Source: JAJZQZ01 sp963790415
GTDB lineage: Bacteria > Actinomycetota > Thermoleophilia > RBG-16-64-13
NCBI GenBank assembly: GCA_963790415.1
Contig: CAWBOK010000003.1
Location: 930,001 to 994,000, forward strand
Reading direction: 5' to 3'
DNA length: 64,000 nucleotides
Shown: positions 34,410 to 43,720 of the stretch, in pieces
Position numbering within the stretch: position 1 is the stretch's first letter
How the letters are laid out: every line of letters begins with the position of its first letter
The notes under the pieces: model-generated
The model's database searches: none
Seen by the model: only the letters and a program-made list of their open reading frames with translations
Told to the model about the DNA's origin: nothing
Translations under genes and position numbers: made by a program

Positions 34410-35237
34410 ATGAGGGTCGGTTCCAGGCATTTCGCATCATTCATGTCGATCGTCGCCGTGCTGGCTGCGCTGGTCCTTGGCGTCTCGCTCGGCGGGTGCG
34501 GCGGCGCCGATTTGCCCAGTTCGACGGCGGGCGCAGTCGTTTCGACTGCAACGACGACGACCCGTGGCCCGGTGACGTCCCGCAGGCCACCCCCGCGTCC
34601 CCCGGCTTCGGCGGGCGACACCACCACCGTGGACGGGGCATCGACCACCGCGACCGGCAACACCGGTACGACCATCACGCGTACTACGACTACACCCGGT
34701 GCGACGGCGACCACGAACAGGGCCACTGCCACCACGGCAAGGGCCACGACGACCACCGAAGCCACCGCCACGACTGTCAAGGCTGAAGTGGTACTCCGCG
34801 TCACCGGCCCATCGGGCACCAAAGAACTCTCCATGGCCGATCTCAAGGCGATGTCGTCCACCGAGGGCTGGGGAGGTTGGAAGAATCAGTTCGGCAACAT
34901 CACGGCGCCCACGCTATGGCGAGGCGTGTCGGTTAGTGCTCTCATGGATCTGGTGGGCGGGGGAGGCTCGGCAGTCGTGGTCGCGTCCGACGGCTACGAG
35001 CAGACGTTCTCGTCCGGCGAGCTGGGTGGCGGGGTCACCATGTATGACCCGGCTACCGGAGAGGAGATCTCCAGCAACAGTGGCGGGCTCCGCGCCATCG
35101 TCGCCTACTCCGAGGGCGGCAAGGCCATCGGCTCCGGTCAAGGGCCCATCCGGATCGCCTTCGTGAGCCCCGAGAAGGACCAAGTGACCGACGGGACCAA
35201 CTGGGTCAAGTGGGTCGTCAAGATCAACGTGAACTAG
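34410..35237 (+). CDS. Lipoprotein with sulfite-oxidase-fold domain
   Basis: 275 residues. Signal peptide ending in the lipobox LGGC, a Thr/Ala/Pro-rich linker of about 90 residues, and one domain of about 140 residues (LRVTGPSGTKELSMADLKAM, GVSVSALMDLVGG, ASDGYEQTF, GPIRIAFVSP, NWVKWVVKINV). The order of the GV..LL, DGY, PLR and KWVK motifs matches the molybdopterin-binding fold of sulfite oxidase/YedY. The cysteine that ligates molybdenum in those enzymes is absent, so this is more likely a binding domain than an oxidase. It is the first of three such genes in a row. Confidence 0.65.
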   Translation: MRVGSRHFASFMSIVAVLAALVLGVSLGGCGGADLPSSTAGAVVSTATTTTRGPVTSRRPPPRPPASAGDTTTVDGASTTATGNTGTTITRTTTTPGATATTNRATATTARATTTTEATATTVKAEVVLRVTGPSGTKELSMADLKAMSSTEGWGGWKNQFGNITAPTLWRGVSVSALMDLVGGGGSAVVVASDGYEQTFSSGELGGGVTMYDPATGEEISSNSGGLRAIVAYSEGGKAIGSGQGPIRIAFVSPEKDQVTDGTNWVKWVVKINVN

Positions 35238-35259
35238 TAACTCGACGAAAGGAACGGCT

Positions 35260-36813
35260 GTGAAAATGAAGCGCGTGCTCCTGACTCTTCTGGTCGCCTT
35301 GGTGGTGGTCTCGGCGATCGCGGTGCCGGCATCCGCGGCGTCGCAGTTCAGCGACGTGGACGGGACCCCCTACTCGACGGCGATCGACAACCTCGCCGCC
35401 ATGGGCGTGGTCGGTGGCTACGACGACGGAACGTTCAGGCCCGACAACACTCTGTGGAGGGCGCAGTACGCCAAGATGACGGTCTTGGCCCTGGGCTATC
35501 CGGTCAGCGAGGAGGATGTCTCCCCCTTTAGCGACACGCCCCCGGCTTCCGTGGGCGATCCCTTGTATCCGGGCAGCTACGCTGCGGTGGCCGCGGAGAA
35601 CCACATCATCCTGGGCTACCCTGATGGCACCTTCCGCTTCTTCAACGATCTCGCCCGCCAGCAGGCGATCAGCATCATCGTGAGGGCAGCGGGCTCCTCC
35701 TTGGATGATCCCCCGGCCGGGTGGGAGGGAGTGCTCGACTACTCCGATCCCGCTCACGGCGAGAACATCAAGAAGGCGGAGTACAACGGCCTGCTCGACG
35801 GCATCGTCGATCTGGCTTCGTGGGACACCACCGCCAACGCCACACGAGGTGAGTCCGCCCAACTCCTGTCCAACCTCCGCATGGAAGCACTGGCGCTCAC
35901 TGTTGTCGGCCCCTCCGGCACGAAGGTGTTCTCCATGACCGACCTGAAGGCGATGCCGAGCGTCGAGGGTCAGGGCGGCTACAAGAACAAGGTGGGCACG
36001 ATCGTGGGGCCCGACCCGAATACGGGCGTCAGCCTGACCGCTCTGCTGGCCGAGGTGGGCGGTCTGCCCGAGGGCTGCGGCATCAAGGTCATCGCGACCG
36101 ACGGGTACGCCAACTCGTTCACCCACGCTCAGGTCGTGGACGGCGACTTCCCCATGTACGACCCCACGACCGGGAATCCCATCACGACCATTACCGGTTC
36201 GTTGCAGATGATCCTGGCCTATGCGCTTGACGGCAACCCGCTCGATCCGGGCATCGCCCCCCTGCGCGTGGCGTTGGTCAGCCCGGCGGCCGAGCAGGTG
36301 ACGGACAGCAAGTACTGGGCCAAGATGGTCGCGCGCATCGAGGTCACGGTACTCGAAGTCCAGAACGGCGATACCGTCAAGACATATACGATGTCTGAAT
36401 TGATGGCGATGACTGCAGCCGAGGGCTACGGGGGTACCAAGAACAAGACGGGCACGATCGCGGGGCCCGACCTATACAAGGGGGTCTCTGTCCTCGACCT
36501 GCTGACCGACGCCGGGGGCCTCGCCGAAGGTAGTGGGGTCAAGGTCACCGCCGGCGACGGCTACTCGACCACGTTCACCCACGACGAGGTGACGAACCCG
36601 GTGTTCCCCATGTACGCCCCGGTGACCGGCGACCCGATAACTGAGATCACCGGCGCATTGCAGATGATCGTCGCGTATGCGCAGAACGGGGCTTCTCTCA
36701 GCGCGGACAACGGTCCGTTGCGCACCGCTCTCGTCAGCCCGGCGTCCGAGCAGGTGACCGACAGCGGCAAGTGGGTGCGCGGCGTCGTGAAGCTCGAGGC
36801 GGTGACGGAGTAG
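35260..36813 (+). CDS. S-layer-homology protein with two sulfite-oxidase-fold domains
   Basis: 517 residues. Signal peptide (cleaved near ASAA), then two to three SLH repeats (FSDVDGTPYSTAIDNL, GGYDDGTFRPDNTLWRAQYA, GYPDGTFRFFNDLARQQAIS), which bind secondary cell-wall polymer. Two tandem copies of the same ~140-residue domain as in the preceding gene follow, at about 215-365 and 370-517, each with the ATDGY/AGDGY and LRVALVSP/LRTALVSP motifs. The GTG start at 35260 has AAAGGA seven bases upstream. The protein is therefore displayed on the wall; the ligand is unknown. Confidence 0.75.
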   Translation: MKMKRVLLTLLVALVVVSAIAVPASAASQFSDVDGTPYSTAIDNLAAMGVVGGYDDGTFRPDNTLWRAQYAKMTVLALGYPVSEEDVSPFSDTPPASVGDPLYPGSYAAVAAENHIILGYPDGTFRFFNDLARQQAISIIVRAAGSSLDDPPAGWEGVLDYSDPAHGENIKKAEYNGLLDGIVDLASWDTTANATRGESAQLLSNLRMEALALTVVGPSGTKVFSMTDLKAMPSVEGQGGYKNKVGTIVGPDPNTGVSLTALLAEVGGLPEGCGIKVIATDGYANSFTHAQVVDGDFPMYDPTTGNPITTITGSLQMILAYALDGNPLDPGIAPLRVALVSPAAEQVTDSKYWAKMVARIEVTVLEVQNGDTVKTYTMSELMAMTAAEGYGGTKNKTGTIAGPDLYKGVSVLDLLTDAGGLAEGSGVKVTAGDGYSTTFTHDEVTNPVFPMYAPVTGDPITEITGALQMIVAYAQNGASLSADNGPLRTALVSPASEQVTDSGKWVRGVVKLEAVTE

Positions 36814-36847
36814 GGTGCGCGGCCGGGTTGGTGAGGCGGTCGTGAGC

Positions 36848-37892
36848 ATGAGGACGGCGATGGCCGGAACGGACCGACGCCTGAGGCTGCTCGCCCTGGT
36901 CGCTGGTGCCGGTGGCTGCCCTTGCGTGCGGATGCGCAGCCGACGAAACGAGCACGACGACAGCGGCACCGGTCACCACCACGGCGCCGGTCTCCGGCGC
37001 CGTCCTCGAGGTGGTGGGCAAGGACGGCACCTCCAAGACGCTCACCATGGATGAGGTCAAGAAGCTGCCCGCCATCGAGGGCTACGCCGGCATCAAGAGC
37101 AGCACGGGGAAGATCACCTCTCCGGCGAAGTTCAAGGCCGTGGCCGTCACGGAACTTGCGGGTCTCGTGGGCGGATTGGACGACAAGAGCGGCATGAGCT
37201 TCCTCGCCAAAGACGGCTACGAGATGACCATGTCGGCCGGCCAGATCAACGACGGCACCTTCGTCGCCTATGACGTGGCCACCGGAGACGAGAAGAAGGT
37301 GGACGACAAGCTGGTGGTGGGTATCGCCTACGAGGTCGACGGCAAACCGTTGAACCAGGACAGCGACGGCGACTTCCGCCTCGTCATCATGACCCCCACG
37401 AACAACCAGGTGACCGACGGCCACTGGTCGGTCAAGTGGGTGACCAAGGTGCAGGTGAAGACACTGGGCGGTGAGTGGTCTCTGCGGATGAAGGGCGCCA
37501 TCGAGGACATCATCGACCGCGGTTCGTTCGAGTCTTGCGCCGCCGCGAACTGTCACGGGGTCACCTGGACGGACGAGAAGGCCCAGGAGTGGTCCGGCGT
37601 GCCTCTCTATCTGATGCTAGGCCGTGTGGACGATACGAACAAACACGACACCGGAGCGTACAACCGCGAACTGGCCGCCAAGGGGTACACAGTGGAAGTC
37701 GTCACGGCCGACGGCGCCACGGTGACCTTGGACTCGTCCCGAATCGACCAGAAGATGGACATCCTGGTGGCGAGCAAGGTCAACGGGAACCCGCTGGCGG
37801 AGACGGACTTCCCGTTGCGCCTGGTCGGCGCCGGACTGAAAGACGGAGAAATGGTGGGAAAGATCACCGACATCAACATAGTGCTGCCCTGA
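36848..37892 (+). CDS. Exported protein, two sulfite-oxidase-fold domains and a possible c-heme, frameshifted at N-terminus
   Basis: Two copies of the domain (first about 37.0-37.45 kb; second shorter, 37.56-37.89 kb) flank the segment SFESCAAANCHGVTW, a CxxxxCH motif able to hold one c-type heme. The signal peptide lies in a different frame (ATG 36848, RLRLLALVAG) from the mature part, which begins with lipobox-like AALAC. One surplus base near 36897-36906 explains this, so the reading frame given contains an indel. The first domain shows AKDGYEMTM and FRLVIMTP motifs. It may combine ligand binding with electron transfer. Confidence 0.6.
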
Positions 37893-37917
37893 GGCAGACC
37901 CGGTCAATGTTCAAGCT

Positions 37918-39021
37918 ATGAACGCGGCCGGCGCAGGCACGAAGCCCACGAGACTGCCTGCGCCGGCCGTTGTCGCACTCATGTTGCTTCTCGCTTGTGT
38001 GTGTGGCGGCTGCGGCCGGTCGGACAAGACCACCACTATCCGTGTGATCTACGCGGGCAGCCTCATCGTTCCCTTTCCCGAACTGCAGAAGCAGTTCGAG
38101 GCGAAGTACCCAAACGTGAGGGTCGAGGCCGAGGCCCACGGAAGCATCCAGGTGCTCCGGCAGGTGAGCGATATCCACCGGCAGGCCGACGTGCTCATCA
38201 GCGCCGACAGCGCTCTGATACCGCTTCTCTTGTACAACACGCAGGCGCCGGACACGGGCAAGCCCTACGCCGACTGGTACGTGGAGTTCGCCACGAACGA
38301 GATGGCCATCGCGTACACGGAGAAGAGCACGTACGCTCAGGAGATCACGAGCGACAACTGGTACGAAGTGCTCACCAGGGCCGATGTGCGCGTGGGCATG
38401 GCCGACCCCCGCTTCGATGCCAACGGCTACCGCACGCTCATGGTGGTGAAGCTGGCGGAGACCGTCTATGACGAGCCCACGTTCTTCTTCGACTTCTTCG
38501 ACGGCAAGTTCGTGTTTCCCATCACCTCGGGGCCGGAAGATGGAAAGAGCGTGATCCGTGTGCCGGAGATCCTCGAGACGCGGCCGAACTCGTCGCTTGT
38601 TCTTCGTGGCTACAGTGTCCAACTGCTGCCGTTGCTGCAGGCGGGCGAGCTCGACTACGCGATCGAGTATCTGAGCGTGATCAAGCAACACGGACTCAAG
38701 TATGTTCCGCTGCCGCCGGAATTGAATCTCGGGTCGGAGGCGTTGAGAGACTTTTACGCGCAGGTGGTGGTCAAGCTCGACTACCAACGCTTCGCCAGTG
38801 TGCAGCCGGAGTTCGCGGGCGAGCCCATCGGCTATGGGGCCACGATCCCCAGCGATGCGCCCAACCCGCAGGAGGCCGCCGACTTCATCGCGTTCCTGGC
38901 AGGTCCGGACGGGCGCCGCATCCTCGCCTCCTTCGATCATCCCACCTTCGATCCGCCCCGAAGCGACCAACCCGACAACCTCCCTCCGCAACTGAAGGCG
39001 ATCTGCGTCCCACTGCCGTGA
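37918..39021 (+). CDS. wtpA: Tungstate/molybdate-binding lipoprotein, WtpA type
   Basis: 367 residues. Signal peptide with lipobox CGGC, then the WtpA/ModA-like fold: VIYAGSLIVPFPELQKQFEA, EAHGSIQVLRQV, ADVLISADS, and EFATNEMAIAYTEKS, NWYEVLTR. The WtpA group, first described in Archaea, binds both tungstate and molybdate with very high affinity. The permease start overlaps its stop. It is a second, unrelated receptor to TupA at 16737. Confidence 0.9.
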   Translation: MNAAGAGTKPTRLPAPAVVALMLLLACVCGGCGRSDKTTTIRVIYAGSLIVPFPELQKQFEAKYPNVRVEAEAHGSIQVLRQVSDIHRQADVLISADSALIPLLLYNTQAPDTGKPYADWYVEFATNEMAIAYTEKSTYAQEITSDNWYEVLTRADVRVGMADPRFDANGYRTLMVVKLAETVYDEPTFFFDFFDGKFVFPITSGPEDGKSVIRVPEILETRPNSSLVLRGYSVQLLPLLQAGELDYAIEYLSVIKQHGLKYVPLPPELNLGSEALRDFYAQVVVKLDYQRFASVQPEFAGEPIGYGATIPSDAPNPQEAADFIAFLAGPDGRRILASFDHPTFDPPRSDQPDNLPPQLKAICVPLP

Positions 39022-39833
39022 TGAGCGGTTTCGTGAGGCGACTATCCCTCATGACCCTGCTGTTCTCGCTGGCGGGGCTCCTGGTCCTCGTCTTCATCAT
39101 GCTCCCCTTGTTGGCCACCTTGGTCGGCGCCGGTCTGGACGGCATCGTGGACGCACTGCGCCAAGCCGACGTACAGCGCTCGCTGGGTGTCACATTCTTT
39201 GCGGCCTTTGTCGCCACGTCGCTCGCCTTCGTGTTCGGGCTGCCGTTGGCCTACCTGCTGGCCCGTCGCGACTTCCTCGGCAAGAACATCGTGGAGGGCG
39301 TCATCGACCTGCCCATCATCGTCCCGCACACGGCTGCCGGCATCGCTCTGCTCATGGTGTACGGGCGGAGCGGTGTCGTGGGGAGTTCGTTCGCGTCGTT
39401 GTCGATCTACTTCACGGAGAACGTGGCCGGGATCGTGCTGGCGATGCTGTTTGTGAGCGTCCCGCTGTTCATCGACGGAGCTCGGGAGGCCATCGCGGCC
39501 GTCGACCCCCGCCTGGAGGGGGTGGCGCGTACTCTGGGCGCCTCTCCTTGGCGGGCTGTACGGAAGGTGACGCTTCCGTTGGCATGGCGGGGGATCCTGG
39601 CCGGAGCACTGTTGATGTGGGCTCGTGGGATCAGCGAGTTCGGGGCGATCGTGGTCCTGGCATACAATCCCAAGGTGATCTCGGTGCTCATCTACGAGCG
39701 CTTCACCGCCTATGGGCTGCCGGCAGCCGTGCCTGTGACGGCGCTGCTGCTGGTGTTCGCGCTGGTGCTGCTCGTGGTCATGCGGGCGGTGCTACTACCA
39801 CGCGGTAGTGGCCGTGGGCGGCGCACCCAGTGA
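39021..39833 (+). CDS. wtpB: Tungstate/molybdate ABC transporter permease
   Basis: 270 residues, about six membrane segments, with the EAA-type loop (EGVARTLGASPWRAVRKVTL) that contacts the ATPase and the family motif LLMWARGISEFGAIVVLAYNP. ATG 39021 shares a base with the wtpA stop (TGATG). Second gene of a wtpABC operon. Confidence 0.9.
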   Translation: MSGFVRRLSLMTLLFSLAGLLVLVFIMLPLLATLVGAGLDGIVDALRQADVQRSLGVTFFAAFVATSLAFVFGLPLAYLLARRDFLGKNIVEGVIDLPIIVPHTAAGIALLMVYGRSGVVGSSFASLSIYFTENVAGIVLAMLFVSVPLFIDGAREAIAAVDPRLEGVARTLGASPWRAVRKVTLPLAWRGILAGALLMWARGISEFGAIVVLAYNPKVISVLIYERFTAYGLPAAVPVTALLLVFALVLLVVMRAVLLPRGSGRGRRTQ

Positions 39834-39855
39834 TCCGGGTGGGAAGGGGAGCCAC

Positions 39856-40890
39856 GTGATCCGCCTGGAGGGGGTCACCGTGCAGGCCGGCGGGTTCCGG
39901 CTGGAGGTGGACCATCTGGCTCTGGACGAAGGTGAGTTCCTCGTGGTACTCGGCCCGACGGGCGCAGGGAAGAGCGTGCTGTTGGAGGCCATCGCCGGTC
40001 TGCGTCGGGTCGAGCGGGGCGAGATCTGGTTCGACGATGAGGCAATGAGTCTCCGAGCCCCTGAGCGCCGTCCGGTCGCCCTCGTCTATCAGGACTACGC
40101 GCTCTTCCCGCACTTGAACGTTCGCGACAACATAGGTTTCGGTCTTGCCGGCAGGAGTGGCGCCGCCGCGGATGAGAAGAAGCGTACCGTCCTGGAGTAC
40201 GCACGACTGGTCGGCATGGAGGACCGGCTGGACCGCAGACCGGCTACGCTTTCGGGGGGCGAACAGCAGCGGGTGGCCCTCGCCCGGGCGTTGGTGCGTA
40301 AACCGCGGGTGCTGCTGATGGACGAACCGCTCAGCGCCCTCGATCCGCAGTCACGCGAGCAGACTCAAGCCCTGCTCAAGCGGCTGCACGCGTTGCTCTG
40401 CCCTACCGTGGTCCACGTGACCCACCACTTCGACGAGGCGATAGCATTGGCCGACCGCCTGGCCATCCTCATTGGCGGCCGCGTGCGACAGGTGGACGTC
40501 CCGGAGGAAGTGCTGCGCCACCCATTAGACCCGGAGATCGCCCGGTTCCTCTCGATACCCAACGTGGTTCCGGTTGTGGCGAGTCATGGTGAGGCCCGGA
40601 CGGTCGAGGGAACGGTGCTTCGCACGACCGACACCGGTGAAGGAGAGGTCCACGCCGTGATCCGCGCGGAGGAGATCCGTCTGTTGCCGGTGGCCGCCTC
40701 AGATCCGCCCGGGAAGCTGCACGGCACGGTGGTGGCCGTGTCGACCGGCGACGGCGTCGCCACCGTCACGGTCGACGTGCCGCCGGCCTTCGTCGTCAGG
40801 CTGCTCAATCCGGAGTTGCAGCGACTCGGTGTCGCCTGCGGCGACCGCGTTACCCTCGAGGTGCCGGCCGCCGCCGTGCACCTGTGCTGA
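39856..40890 (+). CDS. wtpC: Tungstate/molybdate ABC transporter ATPase
   Basis: 344 residues. ABC ATPase with Walker A GPTGAGKS, Q-loop VYQDYALFPH, signature LSGGEQQR, Walker B VLLMDEP and switch VTHHFDEA. The C-terminal ~110 residues form a TOBE-type oxyanion-binding domain that may inhibit transport when substrate is plentiful. GTG 39856 is preceded by GGGAAGGGGAG. It ends 29 bases before the convergent GntR gene. Confidence 0.9.
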   Translation: MIRLEGVTVQAGGFRLEVDHLALDEGEFLVVLGPTGAGKSVLLEAIAGLRRVERGEIWFDDEAMSLRAPERRPVALVYQDYALFPHLNVRDNIGFGLAGRSGAAADEKKRTVLEYARLVGMEDRLDRRPATLSGGEQQRVALARALVRKPRVLLMDEPLSALDPQSREQTQALLKRLHALLCPTVVHVTHHFDEAIALADRLAILIGGRVRQVDVPEEVLRHPLDPEIARFLSIPNVVPVVASHGEARTVEGTVLRTTDTGEGEVHAVIRAEEIRLLPVAASDPPGKLHGTVVAVSTGDGVATVTVDVPPAFVVRLLNPELQRLGVACGDRVTLEVPAAAVHLC

Positions 40891-40892
40891 TC

Positions 40893-40918
40893 GCACGCAG
40901 TGCCTACGAAGTGCGTGC
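40893..40918. terminator. Short hairpin between convergent wtpC and the GntR gene
   Basis: GCACGCA (40893-40899) pairs with TGCGTGC (40912-40918) in the 28-base gap between two convergent stop codons. The stem is short and no T-run is obvious. A bidirectional terminator is possible but weakly supported. Confidence 0.35.
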
Positions 40919-42016
40919 CTACTCCACCCAGCGCACGCGCCCGGTCTCGTCCGCGAGGTAGCCGCCGAAAGAGGCGACTACCTCGGCCGCCTCTGGGGTG
41001 GCCAGCCATGCGATCAGTCCGGCGACCCCGGGGATGCGCAGGTCGGGTATCGCCAGATCGTACGTCTCCAGCGCGAGTGGCAGGAAGTCCAACCCGTAGG
41101 CCAGCGCTGATCCCTCCAAAGCTAGGCCCGTGTCCGCCTCGCCCTCTGCCACGAGTCCCGCCACGTCGGAATGAGTGGTGACTTCTCGCTCGTAGCCGCT
41201 AATGGTCGTGGAAGAGAGTCCGGCTTTGCGCAGTTCGACATCGAGCCACACTCTCGTGCCGGAACCGGCCTGTCGATTGACAAAACGTACATTCTTGCGC
41301 CGGAGATCGTGAAGCCCACGCACGTTGTGGGGGTTTCCCGGTGCCGTCACGAGCCCCACCCGTCTGTGGGCCAGCGTGACCAGGGGTACCCGGCGGCCGG
41401 GGAACAATCGCCGGACGAAGGGTTCATTGTAGGATTGCGTCTCCTCGTCCCAAAGATGACACCCCGCGATATCGGCTTCGCCTGCCGCCAGAGCCATGAG
41501 GCCCCCGAGACTGCCCTGGAATGCCACGCGCAGACTGTAGTCGGGGACCAGATCGGAGAAGTGCGAGGCCAGCCACGTCACGGCCAGATCGTGGCTGCCG
41601 GCGAATCGCAGCGTGTGCTCGGGGACGGCGAATTCGAGGTGCTCCACGCTTCGCCAGCGATCGAGGGCCTGACGCAGAGCGGACTCGATCTCGTCGGCTG
41701 AGTGGCCGACCGTCAGAGCTTCCAGCAGGAATGCCTCCGCCCTGTGCACGAGGGCGGCCCTACGAAGGGGCTGCGCCGCCTGGACGTACGGGGAGATTGG
41801 CCGGGGGGTCACATGTGAGCCTCGGCCCTTGTGGCTCTCGATGAGCCCCGACTCCTGCAGAACACGGAAGGCGTTCTGCACCGTCCCCGGGGTGCACCCC
41901 CGGAGCCGTGCCAACTCCCGTACAGAGGGCAGTCGCTCCCCCGGCTCTAGGCGGCCGGCAAGGATGTCCGCGCGCAGGGACTCCGCGATCTGACGGTATA
42001 GCTCTTGAGCGTGCAC
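40919..42016 (-). CDS. GntR-family regulator with periplasmic-binding-protein-like sensor
   Basis: 365 residues. N-terminal GntR winged helix (LYRQIAESLRADILAGRLEP, LPSVRELARLRGCTPGTVQN). The C-terminal ~220 residues form a PBP-like domain (FAGSHDLAVTWLASHF, FQGSLGGLMALAAGEADIAG, NRQAGSGTRVWLD) of the type that shares ancestry with molybdate/tungstate receptors. Placed between wtpABC and modABC, it is the obvious candidate to sense the oxyanion and control one or both transporters. The palindrome at 34343-34356 is a possible target. Confidence 0.88.
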   Translation of the reverse strand: MHAQELYRQIAESLRADILAGRLEPGERLPSVRELARLRGCTPGTVQNAFRVLQESGLIESHKGRGSHVTPRPISPYVQAAQPLRRAALVHRAEAFLLEALTVGHSADEIESALRQALDRWRSVEHLEFAVPEHTLRFAGSHDLAVTWLASHFSDLVPDYSLRVAFQGSLGGLMALAAGEADIAGCHLWDEETQSYNEPFVRRLFPGRRVPLVTLAHRRVGLVTAPGNPHNVRGLHDLRRKNVRFVNRQAGSGTRVWLDVELRKAGLSSTTISGYEREVTTHSDVAGLVAEGEADTGLALEGSALAYGLDFLPLALETYDLAIPDLRIPGVAGLIAWLATPEAAEVVASFGGYLADETGRVRWVE

Positions 42017-42066
42017 GGCTCGATTCTGCTCTTGAGCCTTGAGATTGGCAAGGGGCCGCGAGAACT

Positions 42067-42258
42067 TCAGGCTTCGTGATCGGTCAGACGGCCCCGGCGA
42101 TGGCCCTCATCGCCTCGCAGGCGGCGTCTATCTCGGTGGTGCCCCAGAACGGATAGTGTCGGGGCGTGCGAGCATAGTGATCCAACGGAGCTCGGTGAAT
42201 TCTTCCGTGGCCGTGGTGACCAGCGTTCGACGTCCGCGTCGCTCACCTGGAAGACCAT
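42067..42258 (-). pseudogene. Remnant of a small gene, frames broken
   Basis: On the minus strand an opening segment VFQVSDADVE in one frame, TTATEEFTELRWITML in a second and HYPFWGTTEIDAACEAM in the third could be joined with two single-base shifts to give a protein of about 64 residues that stops at 42069. Each piece looks like real protein. It directly follows modC. It may be a decayed gene or a victim of sequence errors; no family recognised. Confidence 0.3.
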
Positions 42259-42262
42259 GTAG

Positions 42263-43003
42263 CTACGCGCTGACTTGGGCCGCAGGCTTCCACCCGACCA
42301 GCAGGGTGTCGAGCTCGGGGCCGTCGGGATTGCGCATCACCTCCAGAGGCGTGCCGGAGCGGATAACGCGCCCCCGGCTGTACACGATGATGCGGTCGGC
42401 CATCGTCCGGGCGTCGAAGGGGTCGTGAGTCACGAGCAGAATGGGGATGCGAAACTGCTCCCGCACCTCTCGGACCACATCCCATAGCTCGTTCTTCAGT
42501 GGTAGGTCGAGCGCCGAGAAAGGCTCGTCGAGGAGGAGGGCTTTGGGGTTTCGGGCCATGGCTCTCGCCAGAGCCACCCGTTGTCTCTGTCCGCCCGATA
42601 TCTCCCGGGGGCGCCGCCGCTCCAGTCCCTCGATATGGAACAACGACAGCAGCTCATCGACGCGCTCGCGCCGTCTCTCCCTGCCGATTCCCTTGAGGCC
42701 ATAGGCGATATTGGCGCCGACGTCCATGTGTGGAAACAAGGCCAGCTCCTGGCCGACGTATCCGAACTGCCGTTCTTGCGGCGGGACCCAGCGGAAGTCT
42801 TCGCTATCGATGAGCACCTCGCCATCGAGCGACACGCGACCGGCGTCCGGCTTCACCAGACCGGCGATCATACGCAGCGTCATGGACTTGCCGGACCCCG
42901 AATAGCCGAACAGGACCGCCACCTCGTTCCAGACCTGCCAGGCCACATCGAGTGTGAACCCTTCGACCTTCTTGGCGAGCCGGACGTCCAGTCGAGGTTC
43001 CAT
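42263..43003 (-). CDS. modC: Molybdate ABC transporter ATPase
   Basis: 246 residues. Walker A GYSGSGKS (an unusual Tyr replaces the common Pro), Q-loop YVGQELALFPH, signature ISGGQRQR, Walker B ALLLDEP, switch VTHDPFDA. It lacks the long C-terminal TOBE domain of E. coli ModC, so regulation by bound molybdate within this subunit is unlikely. ATG 43003 lies three bases after the modB stop; GTG 43009 is an overlapping alternative. Confidence 0.88.
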   Translation of the reverse strand: MEPRLDVRLAKKVEGFTLDVAWQVWNEVAVLFGYSGSGKSMTLRMIAGLVKPDAGRVSLDGEVLIDSEDFRWVPPQERQFGYVGQELALFPHMDVGANIAYGLKGIGRERRRERVDELLSLFHIEGLERRRPREISGGQRQRVALARAMARNPKALLLDEPFSALDLPLKNELWDVVREVREQFRIPILLVTHDPFDARTMADRIIVYSRGRVIRSGTPLEVMRNPDGPELDTLLVGWKPAAQVSA

Positions 43004-43005
43004 CG

Positions 43006-43677
43006 TCACCACGTTATGGCCTTCCGCCCCAGGCGATTGGAGACATACATGACCGATCCCGAGACGAAGACGAGCGCCATGACCATCCACAGGGCAGACC
43101 CCCATGACCCGTACAACGTCTGGGTGTAGATGGACAGAGGCATGGTGTTGGTCTTGCCGGGGATATTGCCTGCCACCATGATGGTAGCCCCGAACTCGCC
43201 TATGGCCCGTGCGAAGGCCAGGGTAGCGCCGACTACGATCCCCCTTCCCGCGAGGGGGATGACCACCCGCACAGCCGTCTCCAACTCGGACCGGCCCAAC
43301 ATATACGAGGCATTGATGAGTTCCTCGTCCACGGCCTCCATCGCGGCCCGGGCGGTCTTGAGCATGAACGGGAAGGACACGACGAACGATGCGATCGCTG
43401 CGGCGTACCAGGTGAAGAGGAGGTTCAACTGGCTGCCGGTGACGGAGAGGTAGGCCTTCCCGAATAGACCGTTGCGGCCTATCAGAAGCACCAGGAAGTA
43501 GCCCGTGACTACGGGCGGAAGCACCATGGGTATGGTCAGGATCAGGTCAAGTAGCTCCTTCCCCGGGAAACGCTTCCGAGCGAATAGGTAGGCCAGGGGG
43601 GTGCCCACCATCAGCGTGACCAGAGTGGCGCAGAGCGCGACCTGCAGCGAAAGACGCAGGGGAAAGAGCGTGCTCAC
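43006..43677 (-). CDS. modB: Molybdate ABC transporter permease
   Basis: 223 residues, five to six membrane segments. TIPMVLPPVVTGYFLVLLIG and FARAIGEFGATIMVAGNIPG are hallmark ModB sequences; the INASYMLGRSELETAVRVVI loop contacts ModC. Middle gene of modABC, transcribed after modA. Confidence 0.92.
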   Translation of the reverse strand: MSTLFPLRLSLQVALCATLVTLMVGTPLAYLFARKRFPGKELLDLILTIPMVLPPVVTGYFLVLLIGRNGLFGKAYLSVTGSQLNLLFTWYAAAIASFVVSFPFMLKTARAAMEAVDEELINASYMLGRSELETAVRVVIPLAGRGIVVGATLAFARAIGEFGATIMVAGNIPGKTNTMPLSIYTQTLYGSWGSALWMVMALVFVSGSVMYVSNRLGRKAITW

Positions 43678-43720
43678 AACGGTCGCGCCTCATCCCCTGC
43701 GTCTGGCAAGACTCCTGCCC

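Noticed and set aside
34410..37892. Functional sulfite oxidase or YedY-type enzymes
   Set aside because: The fold motifs are there, but the molybdenum-ligating cysteine is not seen in any of the five domains.
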